From positions 25,691 through 89,690 of the forward strand of contig NZ_BSOA01000029.1 of NCBI RefSeq assembly GCF_030160275.1: a stretch of 64,000 nt of DNA, in the 5' to 3' direction. Numbering within the stretch: position 1 is the stretch's first letter; the number at the start of each line of letters is the position of its first letter. The position numbers were made by a program, and so were the translations under genes. The notes beneath the pieces were generated by a model, which saw nothing but the letters and a program-made list of their open reading frames with translations, was not told the origin of the DNA and did no database searches. Shown here in pieces: positions 26,074-33,499 of the stretch. The DNA is from Dyella flagellata. Lineage in GTDB: Bacteria > Pseudomonadota > Gammaproteobacteria > Xanthomonadales > Rhodanobacteraceae.

Positions 26074-26585
26074 TCCTCGGAAACTCTTCGGGGCGTTAAA
26101 GCATGACCGACCCGACGTGATCGTTACGAACTACGCCCTGGGTGCGACGGATACCGATGGCGCCAAGTTGCTGCGCTCCTTACGTCTGCGTCATGCGCGT
26201 GTACCGGTCTTGGTGGTGTCATCCCACGGGCCGGACCTATTTCAGCCGGCAGCTGACCGACCTTGCCGCCCCTATCAACTCCGTCCATCAGAGTGACGAA
26301 TCCGGCAAGGATCTCGGCAATGACTTGCTGGACACCGTCAAGCTATCCGCACGGGAGCATGAGGTGCTGCGCTGCATCCTCGATGGCATGTCCATCAAGG
26401 CCATCGCCCAAAAATTCTCCCGCTCGATCACCGCGATCAGTACGCAGACGCATTCGGCTTTCCGCAAGCCGGGGCTATGTAACGACTATGAGTTGTTCAA
26501 GGTGCGGTATCAGCGGGGGTGCGCGGGCTCAGCGCCCTTCGCCTCATCATTGGCCTTGATTCAAGCGAAGTGCCCACACCAATAG
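26074..26585 (+). pseudogene. Decayed duplicate of the NarL-type response regulator
   Basis: The DNA closely matches 24253-24810. It lacks the 5' quarter of the gene, and 107 bases corresponding to 24409-24515 are deleted (junction 26227/26228), which also shifts the frame. The phospho-acceptor Asp codon is changed to Asn (DVIVTN) and the stop is lost (TGA to TGC), so the HTH frame runs on to 26585. The LuxR HTH is nearly intact. It cannot be a working response regulator. Confidence 0.85.
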
Positions 26586-26911
26586 GGCTCACATCAAGCA
26601 ATCCATTCACGACTATTGCGCGGCGCAATACCATCGCCAAGCCGCTTGTTTAGCATAGATTTGTCGATCTTCCGCAACGACCCGTCTCAGTCAAAGGTTT
26701 AGGACACATGCAGTGGTCCCGATCGTAGGACTTTTCCTATTAAAAAGTAGGGGAGATAGAAATGGAGCACACGAAAACTGCAATGTGAGACTTTTCCACT
26801 TGCGGCACAAATCTACCTTTTTAAATTGGAGAGGCACTCCGTCCAAATTAAGGAGTGCTTTTTTGCACCAACCATCGACAGCGTTTTGGTCTTCAATAGG
26901 GAGTTCGAAAC
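26586..26911 (+). other. Leader region of the RiPP-like operon
   Basis: No protein gene. This AT-rich stretch carries a terminator-type hairpin with an overlapping alternative hairpin (26821-26864) about 50 bases before the precursor start. I could not choose a promoter with confidence. Confidence 0.5.
26821..26864 (+). terminator. Intrinsic terminator with competing anti-terminator, possible attenuator
   Basis: GCACTCC (26834-26840) pairs with GGAGTGC (26852-26858), followed by six T. An alternative stem pairs TTAAATTGGA (26821-26830) with TCCAAATTAA (26842-26851), 9 of 10 bases; it would enclose the left arm of the terminator and compete with it. The site lies 47 bases before the precursor ATG. 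It may be a plain terminator of an upstream small RNA, or an attenuator controlling the operon. Confidence 0.6.
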
Positions 26912-27220
26912 ATGATTCGTAAAAGAACTGTCACTCAAGCCCTTTCAGCGCTCACCCTCATCATCACCGGCACTACTGGCACCGCCGTCGCCGGTGAAGC
27001 GTCGACCAATGGGAACCAAGCGACCGCGATGCTCAGCGAGGCGACGGCCATCCACGCATTGGCTGGCCTCGACCTTGAGGAATTCGGTGCTCCGCAGGAC
27101 AAGCTGAAGGCTTCAGCAGCAAGCACGCCCCACCATGATGACGACTCATTCGGCCAGCACCATCATCACGACATGGGGCAGACGCCACCGGTAGCACAGA
27201 TGGGTGAGTTCAACGTCTAA
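26912..27220 (+). CDS. Candidate RiPP precursor: small exported His-rich peptide
   Basis: A 102-residue peptide. The N-terminus (MIRKRTVTQALSALTLIITG ... TAVAGEAS) is a Sec-type signal sequence, cleavage expected near residue 28. A helical middle (MLSEATAIHALAGLDLEEFG) could be a recognition segment, and the C-terminus is unusual: TPHHDDDSFGQHHHHDMGQT followed by PPVAQMGEFNV, rich in His and Asp. AGGGAG precedes the ATG. It is directly followed by modification-type enzymes, the layout of RiPP clusters. The precursor role and any metal binding are inference; alternatively it is a small periplasmic metal-binding protein. Confidence 0.65.
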   Translation: MIRKRTVTQALSALTLIITGTTGTAVAGEASTNGNQATAMLSEATAIHALAGLDLEEFGAPQDKLKASAASTPHHDDDSFGQHHHHDMGQTPPVAQMGEFNV

Positions 27221-27236
27221 AGACGCTCGTTTCGCC

Positions 27237-27265
27237 TTCCGCAGGGTGACGGCTGCCCTGCGGAA
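27237..27265 (+). promoter_or_regulatory. Intercistronic hairpin after the precursor gene
   Basis: TTCCGCAGGG (27237-27246) pairs perfectly with CCCTGCGGAA (27256-27265) around a 9-base loop and is not followed by a T-run. It lies between the precursor stop and the enzyme's ribosome site, a position where such hairpins commonly stabilise the upstream message or reduce downstream expression. Confidence 0.55.
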
Positions 27266-27302
27266 CCTACCAAATGAATTACCAATGGCTGGGGAGCATT
27301 CC

Positions 27303-28568
27303 ATGAATTCATTGGTCGAAGACGTCAATGCCATCGACCCGACTGACGTCATGCACTTACTCGAACTTGCCGATGCCAGTCCGAGATCTGTTGATATCAT
27401 CGACAAACTGCTCTGGTTCCGCCTACTTAGTATGCGCCGCCGCCTTTCCGAGGCGCTGAGTATGCGCGAGACTGATTCCGCTCTCGGCGCTACTTATCGT
27501 ATCTACAACGCACTGTCGCCCACGCATCAAGCCCGCATCCTCGTCAGTTCCGAGCTGTGTGAGTCGCTCATATACCTGAGCACTTCCTACGCACACCGGC
27601 TTACCACCATCAATAAGGACGAAGTGGAAAATGACATCGCACTCATCCACGCGAAATTGCTCGATATAGTTTGCCGTGAGCAAGCCATCGTCGATATCGA
27701 AAACGGCCGCCACAATTACTTCCTATCCTCCCACAAGACCCGCACTTTCTTCAGCCCCCTCGGCGACAAACGCGCCGTAGCCAACGCTACGGGTGTCTGG
27801 TCGGTCCAAAAGATGCCAAGCATTGGCGGAATAGTCTCCATCGATTTCGACAGCCCCCTTGCCGTGGCGCATGAGCCGAGGAGCGGCGTACTCAGCCAAC
27901 GTTGCCTTCCGTTGAGCGATGACGAGAAAGCGGCGGTTGTTACTAAGCTCCAATCCGCCCTTGAAAACATTGATGCCACCGTGCCGACTTATGGGCTCAT
28001 AGTACGTAATTTCGTGCGCAGAATCATTGTGCGCAAATCCTACGACGTGTCCGAAGGCGAATCCGGCGCTGAACGCAGCCGTTTCGGTTCCGAGCATGTT
28101 CCAAGGCAACCTGGTTCCATCCGATTGCTCAACACACACCTCGAGTCAATGAGCGTGGAATCCTGCATGGAGACTCTCATGCACGAGAGCACTCACAATT
28201 ATCTCGCGGCATGGGAGTTCTCAAACGATATGTTTGTGCTCAACGACCCCCGCAACAGGGTCACATCACCCTGGTCAGGAAACCAAATTCCTAACTCCTC
28301 GTTCATTCATGCCATCTTCGTTTACTACATCTGCCACCGACTATTGCGAGCGTACATGGAGAACTTAGAAGATGACGGAGAGCGCGCGAGAAAGCATCTG
28401 CAGGAACGCCTGGCTAATTTCATGTCGGGTTTCCTGATTCGCCAGGATCTACCAGAACTTATCCTTACGGAACATGAAATAGACCCGACTCTGTCATTTG
28501 TTCTCCGTCAGATGCAGACATCAATGAAGCAGATCCACAATCGCGATATCTACGAGGCCGTCGCATGA
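27303..28568 (+). CDS. HExxH-type peptide beta-hydroxylase-like enzyme
   Basis: A 421-residue protein with the metal-binding motif in METLMHESTHNYLAAWEF (HESTH at 294-298). It matches the HEXXH-motif family now annotated as alpha-ketoglutarate-dependent peptide beta-hydroxylases of RiPP clusters; candidate further ligands lie downstream (FIHAIFVYYICHRLL). GGGGAG 7 bases before ATG 27303 decides the start over GTG 27204, which would overlap the precursor. It overlaps the next gene by 4 bases. Expected to act on the preceding small peptide in the cytoplasm before export. Substrate and chemistry are inferred from family and context. Confidence 0.75.
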   Translation: MNSLVEDVNAIDPTDVMHLLELADASPRSVDIIDKLLWFRLLSMRRRLSEALSMRETDSALGATYRIYNALSPTHQARILVSSELCESLIYLSTSYAHRLTTINKDEVENDIALIHAKLLDIVCREQAIVDIENGRHNYFLSSHKTRTFFSPLGDKRAVANATGVWSVQKMPSIGGIVSIDFDSPLAVAHEPRSGVLSQRCLPLSDDEKAAVVTKLQSALENIDATVPTYGLIVRNFVRRIIVRKSYDVSEGESGAERSRFGSEHVPRQPGSIRLLNTHLESMSVESCMETLMHESTHNYLAAWEFSNDMFVLNDPRNRVTSPWSGNQIPNSSFIHAIFVYYICHRLLRAYMENLEDDGERARKHLQERLANFMSGFLIRQDLPELILTEHEIDPTLSFVLRQMQTSMKQIHNRDIYEAVA

Positions 28569-29422
28569 CCGTCGTCCTCTACAGTCAGTGCAATGACCCG
28601 CTTGTCGCGGCAATAAAAGCGAGCGGAAAAAAGTGGCTGTTCCTGCATGTTGACGAACTTCTCGATGGCTTAAGTATTAAGCCATGGCCTGTGCTTCTTG
28701 ACCTCACGGTGCCAAGCGCCTGGAAGGAACAGATCGTGGATGCGTCCGTGGTCAATAGGTTATTTTCGTTCGAAGGCACGACTTGCATGGCCAGACTTTC
28801 GGAGGCACGGATTAACGAGCGGTGGCTTCATGCGCGCCTTGATACATTGCTTGCTACTGCCTCTGTGCTCAGCCATGACACGGGAGTGAGAGGAGTGTCT
28901 CGGAGCCTACTACCGCTGAACGCCCAGTGGTTTCACATGCGCACGGGGCAAAGCGCGGTTTCCACCCCCCGCTTCAGTTACGCGACAGGCTTCGAGGAGC
29001 CTGACAACGGGGAGCTTGATGACCCCATGCAAAAATCCGTCTGGTCTTTGTTTGACTGGAAGTCTGAACGCCATCTCCCATCTACTGAGGCGCGTCGTCA
29101 CCGTTTTTTTGTTGATCGCCCAACCGGAACCCCTCTCGTGTGCTTCTTTGCGGGTGAACAGGCGCCTGCCTGGTTTTTTCCAAAGCAAGAAGCGGAATTC
29201 GACGATGAGGCGCTGACAATTTCCGCACGCACTGCGCAACGCGTGTTCTTGAGTGACATCGGCGAGATGCTTCTCTATGTCAATGCGGATGGCAGCCTCG
29301 TCTTTCATGCCTTTTCTCCCTACTTGCAGAGTGCGATCAGGAGTCCTGAGTTTTCCGAATATCTCAACAGGTGGGAGGGGCCGCGTCGCCAAGTCTTTCG
29401 AGACGAAAGTCGATATGAATGA
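28565..29422 (+). CDS. ATP-grasp-like protein, probably degenerate, in the RiPP-like operon
   Basis: A 285-residue protein I cannot name with certainty. The N-terminus (VVLYSQCNDPLVAAIKASGK ... ASVVNRLFSFEG) looks like the pre-ATP-grasp domain of MvdD/TgnB-type RiPP ligases. The C-terminus (FLSDIGEMLLYVNADGSLVFHAFSPYLQSA) aligns by eye with the ATP-grasp metal-binding region, but the usual Asp and Glu-x-Asn ligands read Glu and His-Ala-Phe. It may therefore be a scaffold or a non-classical enzyme. Coupled to its neighbours by ATGA overlap upstream and an 8-base overlap downstream. Confidence 0.5.
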   Translation: MTVVLYSQCNDPLVAAIKASGKKWLFLHVDELLDGLSIKPWPVLLDLTVPSAWKEQIVDASVVNRLFSFEGTTCMARLSEARINERWLHARLDTLLATASVLSHDTGVRGVSRSLLPLNAQWFHMRTGQSAVSTPRFSYATGFEEPDNGELDDPMQKSVWSLFDWKSERHLPSTEARRHRFFVDRPTGTPLVCFFAGEQAPAWFFPKQEAEFDDEALTISARTAQRVFLSDIGEMLLYVNADGSLVFHAFSPYLQSAIRSPEFSEYLNRWEGPRRQVFRDESRYE

Positions 29423-30242
29423 GACTGCGGTCATGGGGCACACAGGATGGAAGATCGCCGACAATATGCCTTACCTCCTCGCCCTGCGCGAGAAGATGGG
29501 GTGGGTGTATGGAAGCGAGGATTTGTGCATCCTTCTTTACAGCCTGGTCAAGCGGCAACGGCCGAGGCTCGTTGTCGAACTCGGCACCGGACTTGGTGTA
29601 TCGACAGTATGGATGGCTGCTGCCATGCGAGAAAATTCTATTGGTCATCTACATACGTTCGACAACGGCAGCCATTTTTCTCGTCCCGCGATGTCGGCCC
29701 TTTTTGACATGCAGGAAGGACTGCTCGGTCCGCTTGCGGGCTTTGCCGATGCAGACCGGGATATTGGCAGATTCATGGAGGCGGTTTTGCTCAGTGCCGA
29801 CGTACAGGAATACGTGACCTTTCATAGTGGCAACATCAACCTATTCGAGCTTGCATCGCATCCAGCCTACGCAGATGGCATCGATATGCTCTTTTCAGAC
29901 TTCGACCATGGTCCAGAGATGGTCACGGAATTGCTGGCCCGGTTCCTTCCGCTGCTGAGCCCAGCGGGATCCATTTTTATCGACAGCGCTTCCACCCACC
30001 GCATGAGCTATCTCCTCATTGAGCAGATGGTTGCTGCATTGAACCACCGAAAAATCCCAGCCAGCCTTGCCTGTTTTCTTAGCGATGCCGAAATAGACAG
30101 CCTAGACCGGCGGCTTCGTTCGAGTAGATTGGGGCTCACGCACCTGGTTGAGCGTCACGATCGACCGCAGAACAGCACTACGTGGATTCAGTTCGAGCCC
30201 CTCGATATGGGCCCAGGGCTTGCGACAAACATGCACGGGTGA
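29415..30242 (+). CDS. Class I SAM-dependent methyltransferase
   Basis: A 275-residue methyltransferase. Motif I VVELGTGLGVSTVW lies near residues 50-65, the acidic loop HTFDNGSHF follows, and MLFSDFDHGPEMVTELLARF with LSPAGSIFIDSAS matches the post-motif region of the Methyltransf_24/CmcI-like group. The ATG at 29415 overlaps the end of the preceding gene by 8 bases; the longer frame to 29253 lies inside that gene. In this operon it probably methylates the modified peptide (for example a carboxylate or hydroxyl), which is inference. Confidence 0.82.
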   Translation: MNETAVMGHTGWKIADNMPYLLALREKMGWVYGSEDLCILLYSLVKRQRPRLVVELGTGLGVSTVWMAAAMRENSIGHLHTFDNGSHFSRPAMSALFDMQEGLLGPLAGFADADRDIGRFMEAVLLSADVQEYVTFHSGNINLFELASHPAYADGIDMLFSDFDHGPEMVTELLARFLPLLSPAGSIFIDSASTHRMSYLLIEQMVAALNHRKIPASLACFLSDAEIDSLDRRLRSSRLGLTHLVERHDRPQNSTTWIQFEPLDMGPGLATNMHG

Positions 30243-30266
30243 GTCGACTAAGGAAGGGAATTTATC

Positions 30267-31571
30267 GTGTTCGCGTACTACATGGAAATTGCCGTATCGA
30301 GCCTGTGGCGAAACCGCCTCCTCAGTAGCCTGGTGATAGCGGTCATGGCGTTGGGAATCGGCGGAAGCATGACCATGCTGTCGGTCGTCCATGTCCTGTC
30401 AGGCGACCCGCTACCTGGGCGAAGCAAAGACCTGTTCACGCCTTATCTGAATCCGCTTCCTTTGTCCTACCGCAATGACAGGCGGATGAATCCGAGTGAC
30501 AACCTCACCTGGCCGGACGCCTGGGCGCTTCTTTCTTCTAGAAGGGCCGATTTGCAGGCGGCGATGGCTGGCGCTCATCTGCTGGTGACTCCTGGGTCAT
30601 CTGCCCAGCCGTTCTATGCCGAGGGCAGGTTTGTCACCGCTGACTTCTTTGAAATGTTCGCGTTGCCGTTTTTTGCGGGTCATAGCTGGGGCCGAGCCGA
30701 GGACGATGCACATGCGCGCGTGGTTGTTCTATCGCAACGCTTGGCCATGCGCCTTTTCAACGGCCCGGCCATTGGCCACTCAATCCGGCTCGGCGGCGTG
30801 GCTTTCGACATAGTGGGTGTAGCCGATCACTTTGACCCGCAACCGAAGTTCTACGGGGATATTGCCAGTCATCCGTTTGGCGAACAGGACGATTTTTTCC
30901 TTCCGTTGACCACCGCCATAGACCGCAAGCTTGAAGCCACAAGTAGCTTTGCCTCCTGGGGGAGCAAGGGTGCCGGCAACGAAATGGAAAGCCCCGGCGT
31001 GACTTGGCTACAGTTCTGGATTCGTCTTGATAGTCCCCAGAAGGCTTCTTCATACAAGGCGTACCTTGACCACTACTGGGCGCGGCAGCATACGGACGGC
31101 CGGTTTGAACGCGCGCCAGATGCGAAACTTTACGGCTTGAACGAGTGGCTTGCCAGAAAGAAAGTGATCCCTCGGGATTTGACTCTTCAGATGGCGCTCG
31201 CTTTTGCTTTTCTGCTGGTCTGCATGGCCAATATGACCGGCTTGCTGTTTGCCAAATTTTCCCGGAAGAGTGGCGAGGTGGCTGTCCGGCGCGCACTGGG
31301 GGCAAAACGGGCCGACATCGTCTGGCAATTCTCAGCGGAGGCCGTTGTCATCGGACTCGTCGGTGGCGCCATCGGCCTAGCATTGGCTCAGCTTGGGCTA
31401 TGGACTATACGCCGGCAGCCCGACGAGTACGCTCACCTTGTCACTATGGATGGCTGGATGCTACTTGCTACGTTTGTTCTCGGCATCGTGGCCAGCGCCC
31501 TTGCCGCGCTTGTTCCCGCCGTCCGTGCATCCATGGTCGAGCCAGCCCTGCAGGTGAAGGTGGCCGAATGA
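30267..31571 (+). CDS. FtsX/MacB-type ABC transporter permease 1
   Basis: A 434-residue permease: N-terminal helix (about 15-40), a large periplasmic MacB_PCD-like domain (about 45-290) and three C-terminal helices forming the FtsX domain (about 305-430, ending ALVPAVRASMVEPALQVKVAE). GTG start with GGAAGGGA upstream, 24 bases after the methyltransferase. It overlaps the second permease by 4 bases. Expected to help export or extract the operon's peptide; no ATPase gene lies next to it, so it must borrow one or the ATPase is elsewhere. Confidence 0.87.
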   Translation: MFAYYMEIAVSSLWRNRLLSSLVIAVMALGIGGSMTMLSVVHVLSGDPLPGRSKDLFTPYLNPLPLSYRNDRRMNPSDNLTWPDAWALLSSRRADLQAAMAGAHLLVTPGSSAQPFYAEGRFVTADFFEMFALPFFAGHSWGRAEDDAHARVVVLSQRLAMRLFNGPAIGHSIRLGGVAFDIVGVADHFDPQPKFYGDIASHPFGEQDDFFLPLTTAIDRKLEATSSFASWGSKGAGNEMESPGVTWLQFWIRLDSPQKASSYKAYLDHYWARQHTDGRFERAPDAKLYGLNEWLARKKVIPRDLTLQMALAFAFLLVCMANMTGLLFAKFSRKSGEVAVRRALGAKRADIVWQFSAEAVVIGLVGGAIGLALAQLGLWTIRRQPDEYAHLVTMDGWMLLATFVLGIVASALAALVPAVRASMVEPALQVKVAE

Positions 31572-32809
31572 CCTCTTTATTCCAGATGCCTATGCTGCGG
31601 GCACTCAGCCGGCACCGCATCCTCAGTGCCCTGCTCTTTATCCAGGTTGCTTTGACGTGCGCCGTGGTGACCAACGTGTTGTTTCTCGTCATTAGCCGGA
31701 CACACCTTCTCCATCAATCCTCCGGCATCGACGAAAAACATCTCGCGGTGATTGAAAGCGAGCGCGTGATGGCTCCCGGCACCGCCATGGCACCCGCGAT
31801 CGCAAGTGATCTGGAGGCGCTTCGCCATGTTGCGGGCGTGACAGCGGTGGCCGTCGTCGATGCGCTGCCCTTTGGCCACAATGATTGGGTCAATGGCTTC
31901 ACCAGCGATGTTGTCCAGCAGGGCAACACTCGGCTTCCCATCGAAGTCGAACCGAGCTTGTTCAACGGCTCGCCTGGCGCTTTTGATGTCCTTGGCTTGC
32001 ACCTGGTCCGTGGCGCCCCTTTTGCTCCGGAGGATTTCCAGCCCCTTGAGGCTGCCCATGATTATGCAGGCCTGAAGAAAGTCCGCGCCGCCATCGTGAC
32101 CGAAGCCTTCGCACGTCGGATGTTTCCGGCGAGCGACACGCTTGGGCGCACCATCTACCTTGATGGCCGCTCACCTATCCGGATTGTTGGGGTTGTCGAC
32201 CATCTAGCCCGTCCCAACCTCACGGTTTCGGACGACAACGAGCTTTCTGTGCTTTTGCCCCTCATTCCGGACACGGCGAAGGTGCTGTACCTATTGAAAA
32301 CGGCGGCTGAGCCCGATGATGTGGTGGCACCGGCCAAGGCTGCACTTCTCGGCGTGTCCAGCCAACGCATCTTCCATCGGGCAGAGTCATTCCCGTCCTT
32401 GAGAACAGAGTATTTCCGGCGCGACTCATCGGTGATTGCCATCCTCGCTGTAACGGCAGCGGCGCTGGTTTTCGTAAACCTCGTGGGCGTCATGGGACTG
32501 GTCAGCTTCTGGGTGGGACGACGCACTCGGCAAACCGGTATCCGTCGGGCGCTTGGAGCAACGCGAGGGACCATCCTGGCCTATTTCCTGCTGGAGAATT
32601 TCGTCGTGGTTGGCGCCGGTGCGTTGGTTGGGGCGGGTTGCGCGTTGGCCGTTAACCGGACGCTGATGACTTGGTTTGAGGTACCTCACCTGCCTTGGTT
32701 ATATCTGCCGGCAGGCTGGCTCACGATGATACTCATTGGGCAGCTTGCGGCTCTTGTTCCAGCGACGATGGGGGCATCGGTAGCTCCATCCGTGGCTATC
32801 AGAGGATAA
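31568..32809 (+). CDS. FtsX/MacB-type ABC transporter permease 2
   Basis: A 413-residue permease with the same architecture as its neighbour: helix at about 18-42, a periplasmic domain to about 285, and three C-terminal helices (VIAILAVTAAALVFVNLVGV ...). It contains the FtsX motif RRALGATRGTILAYFLLEN. It starts at the ATG in ATGA overlap with permease 1 and ends the operon; a REP pair follows at once. The two permeases probably form a heterodimer. Confidence 0.87.
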   Translation: MTSLFQMPMLRALSRHRILSALLFIQVALTCAVVTNVLFLVISRTHLLHQSSGIDEKHLAVIESERVMAPGTAMAPAIASDLEALRHVAGVTAVAVVDALPFGHNDWVNGFTSDVVQQGNTRLPIEVEPSLFNGSPGAFDVLGLHLVRGAPFAPEDFQPLEAAHDYAGLKKVRAAIVTEAFARRMFPASDTLGRTIYLDGRSPIRIVGVVDHLARPNLTVSDDNELSVLLPLIPDTAKVLYLLKTAAEPDDVVAPAKAALLGVSSQRIFHRAESFPSLRTEYFRRDSSVIAILAVTAAALVFVNLVGVMGLVSFWVGRRTRQTGIRRALGATRGTILAYFLLENFVVVGAGALVGAGCALAVNRTLMTWFEVPHLPWLYLPAGWLTMILIGQLAALVPATMGASVAPSVAIRG

Positions 32810-32810
32810 G

Positions 32811-32880
32811 CGTAGGCTGGAATGATAGTGCCAGCTTTCCACGCAAGATCCCGATGCTGGGATTGCCATCCCAGCCTACG
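32811..32880. repeat. GTAGGCTGGGATG REP pair, copy 2
   Basis: Inverted pair starting 2 bases after the permease stop; the left half has CTGGAATG instead of CTGGGATG. May stabilise the 3' end of the operon message. Confidence 0.9.
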
Positions 32881-32967
32881 CGCTCAACAGGGCTTACGAA
32901 GTCGACACTAAAACCATTCATTGGCTTTTCGTCCTGGCAACGAAAAAAGGATGCGGGTAGCTATGAG

Positions 32968-32990
32968 GTGTCATTTAACCACCTCCTTGC
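32968..32990. repeat. ACCACCTCC hairpin repeat, half copy
   Basis: GAGGTGTCATTTAACCACCTCC, a short remnant between two REP pairs. Confidence 0.5.
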
Positions 32991-32994
32991 GGCA

Positions 32995-33064
32995 CGTAGG
33001 CTGGGATGAGCATCCCAGCTTTCCGCCCGACATCTCGATGCTGGGATTGCCATCCCAGCCTACG
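32995..33064. repeat. GTAGGCTGGGATG REP pair, copy 3
   Basis: CGTAGGCTGGGATGAGCATC and the matching inverse half ending CAGCCTACG, 115 bases after copy 2. Confidence 0.9.
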
Positions 33065-33143
33065 CGCTACGCGTTGGAAGTTTGGTCAGCGCAACCCGTG
33101 ATGCAAGAGAGGCATTAGGGCGCGTTTTCGACCCGATCTTTTC

Positions 33144-33299
33144 CTACCTCCAAATCAGCCAAAAGACGACGCCAGCTAGCGCGCATGAGGCTGCCTCGAT
33201 CAACATGGAGTGAACACGAGACGAAGAGGGCGTTCGATACAAGTAGCCGATCCCTGCCCTCACGAAAAGTCCAACCGGTGCAATGGTCCACCACCGCAT
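33144..33299 (-). CDS. Possible small membrane protein
   Basis: A short frame of 51 codons (starts MRWWTIAPVGLFVRAGIGYL, ends VVFWLIWR) with a hydrophobic first half and a C-terminal membrane helix (ASCALAGVVFWLIW). It has no clear ribosome site; the frame continues a little upstream without an ATG. It could be a real small protein or the end of a decayed one. Confidence 0.3.
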   Translation of the reverse strand: MRWWTIAPVGLFVRAGIGYLYRTPSSSRVHSMLIEAASCALAGVVFWLIWR

Positions 33300-33499
33300 C
33301 AGATTGCACTTTGTCAATAACCAATAGAAACGAATTCCATCAAGACAACCTCATGTGACTTCTGCAAACCCTAGGTATTCCATAAACGAGTAATACATCA
33401 CAACGACAATATCGGCCTTCGATAATTCTTGCGCCTTCAAGCAATGCCACTCATCGAACAGACGGACAGTGACCTTTGGTATGCAGGAGGGGGATACGC

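Noticed and set aside
33115..33324. Minus-strand frame of 69 codons after the REP pairs
   Set aside because: Another frame of the same strand (33144-33299) has a more protein-like hydrophobic pattern; neither is strong.
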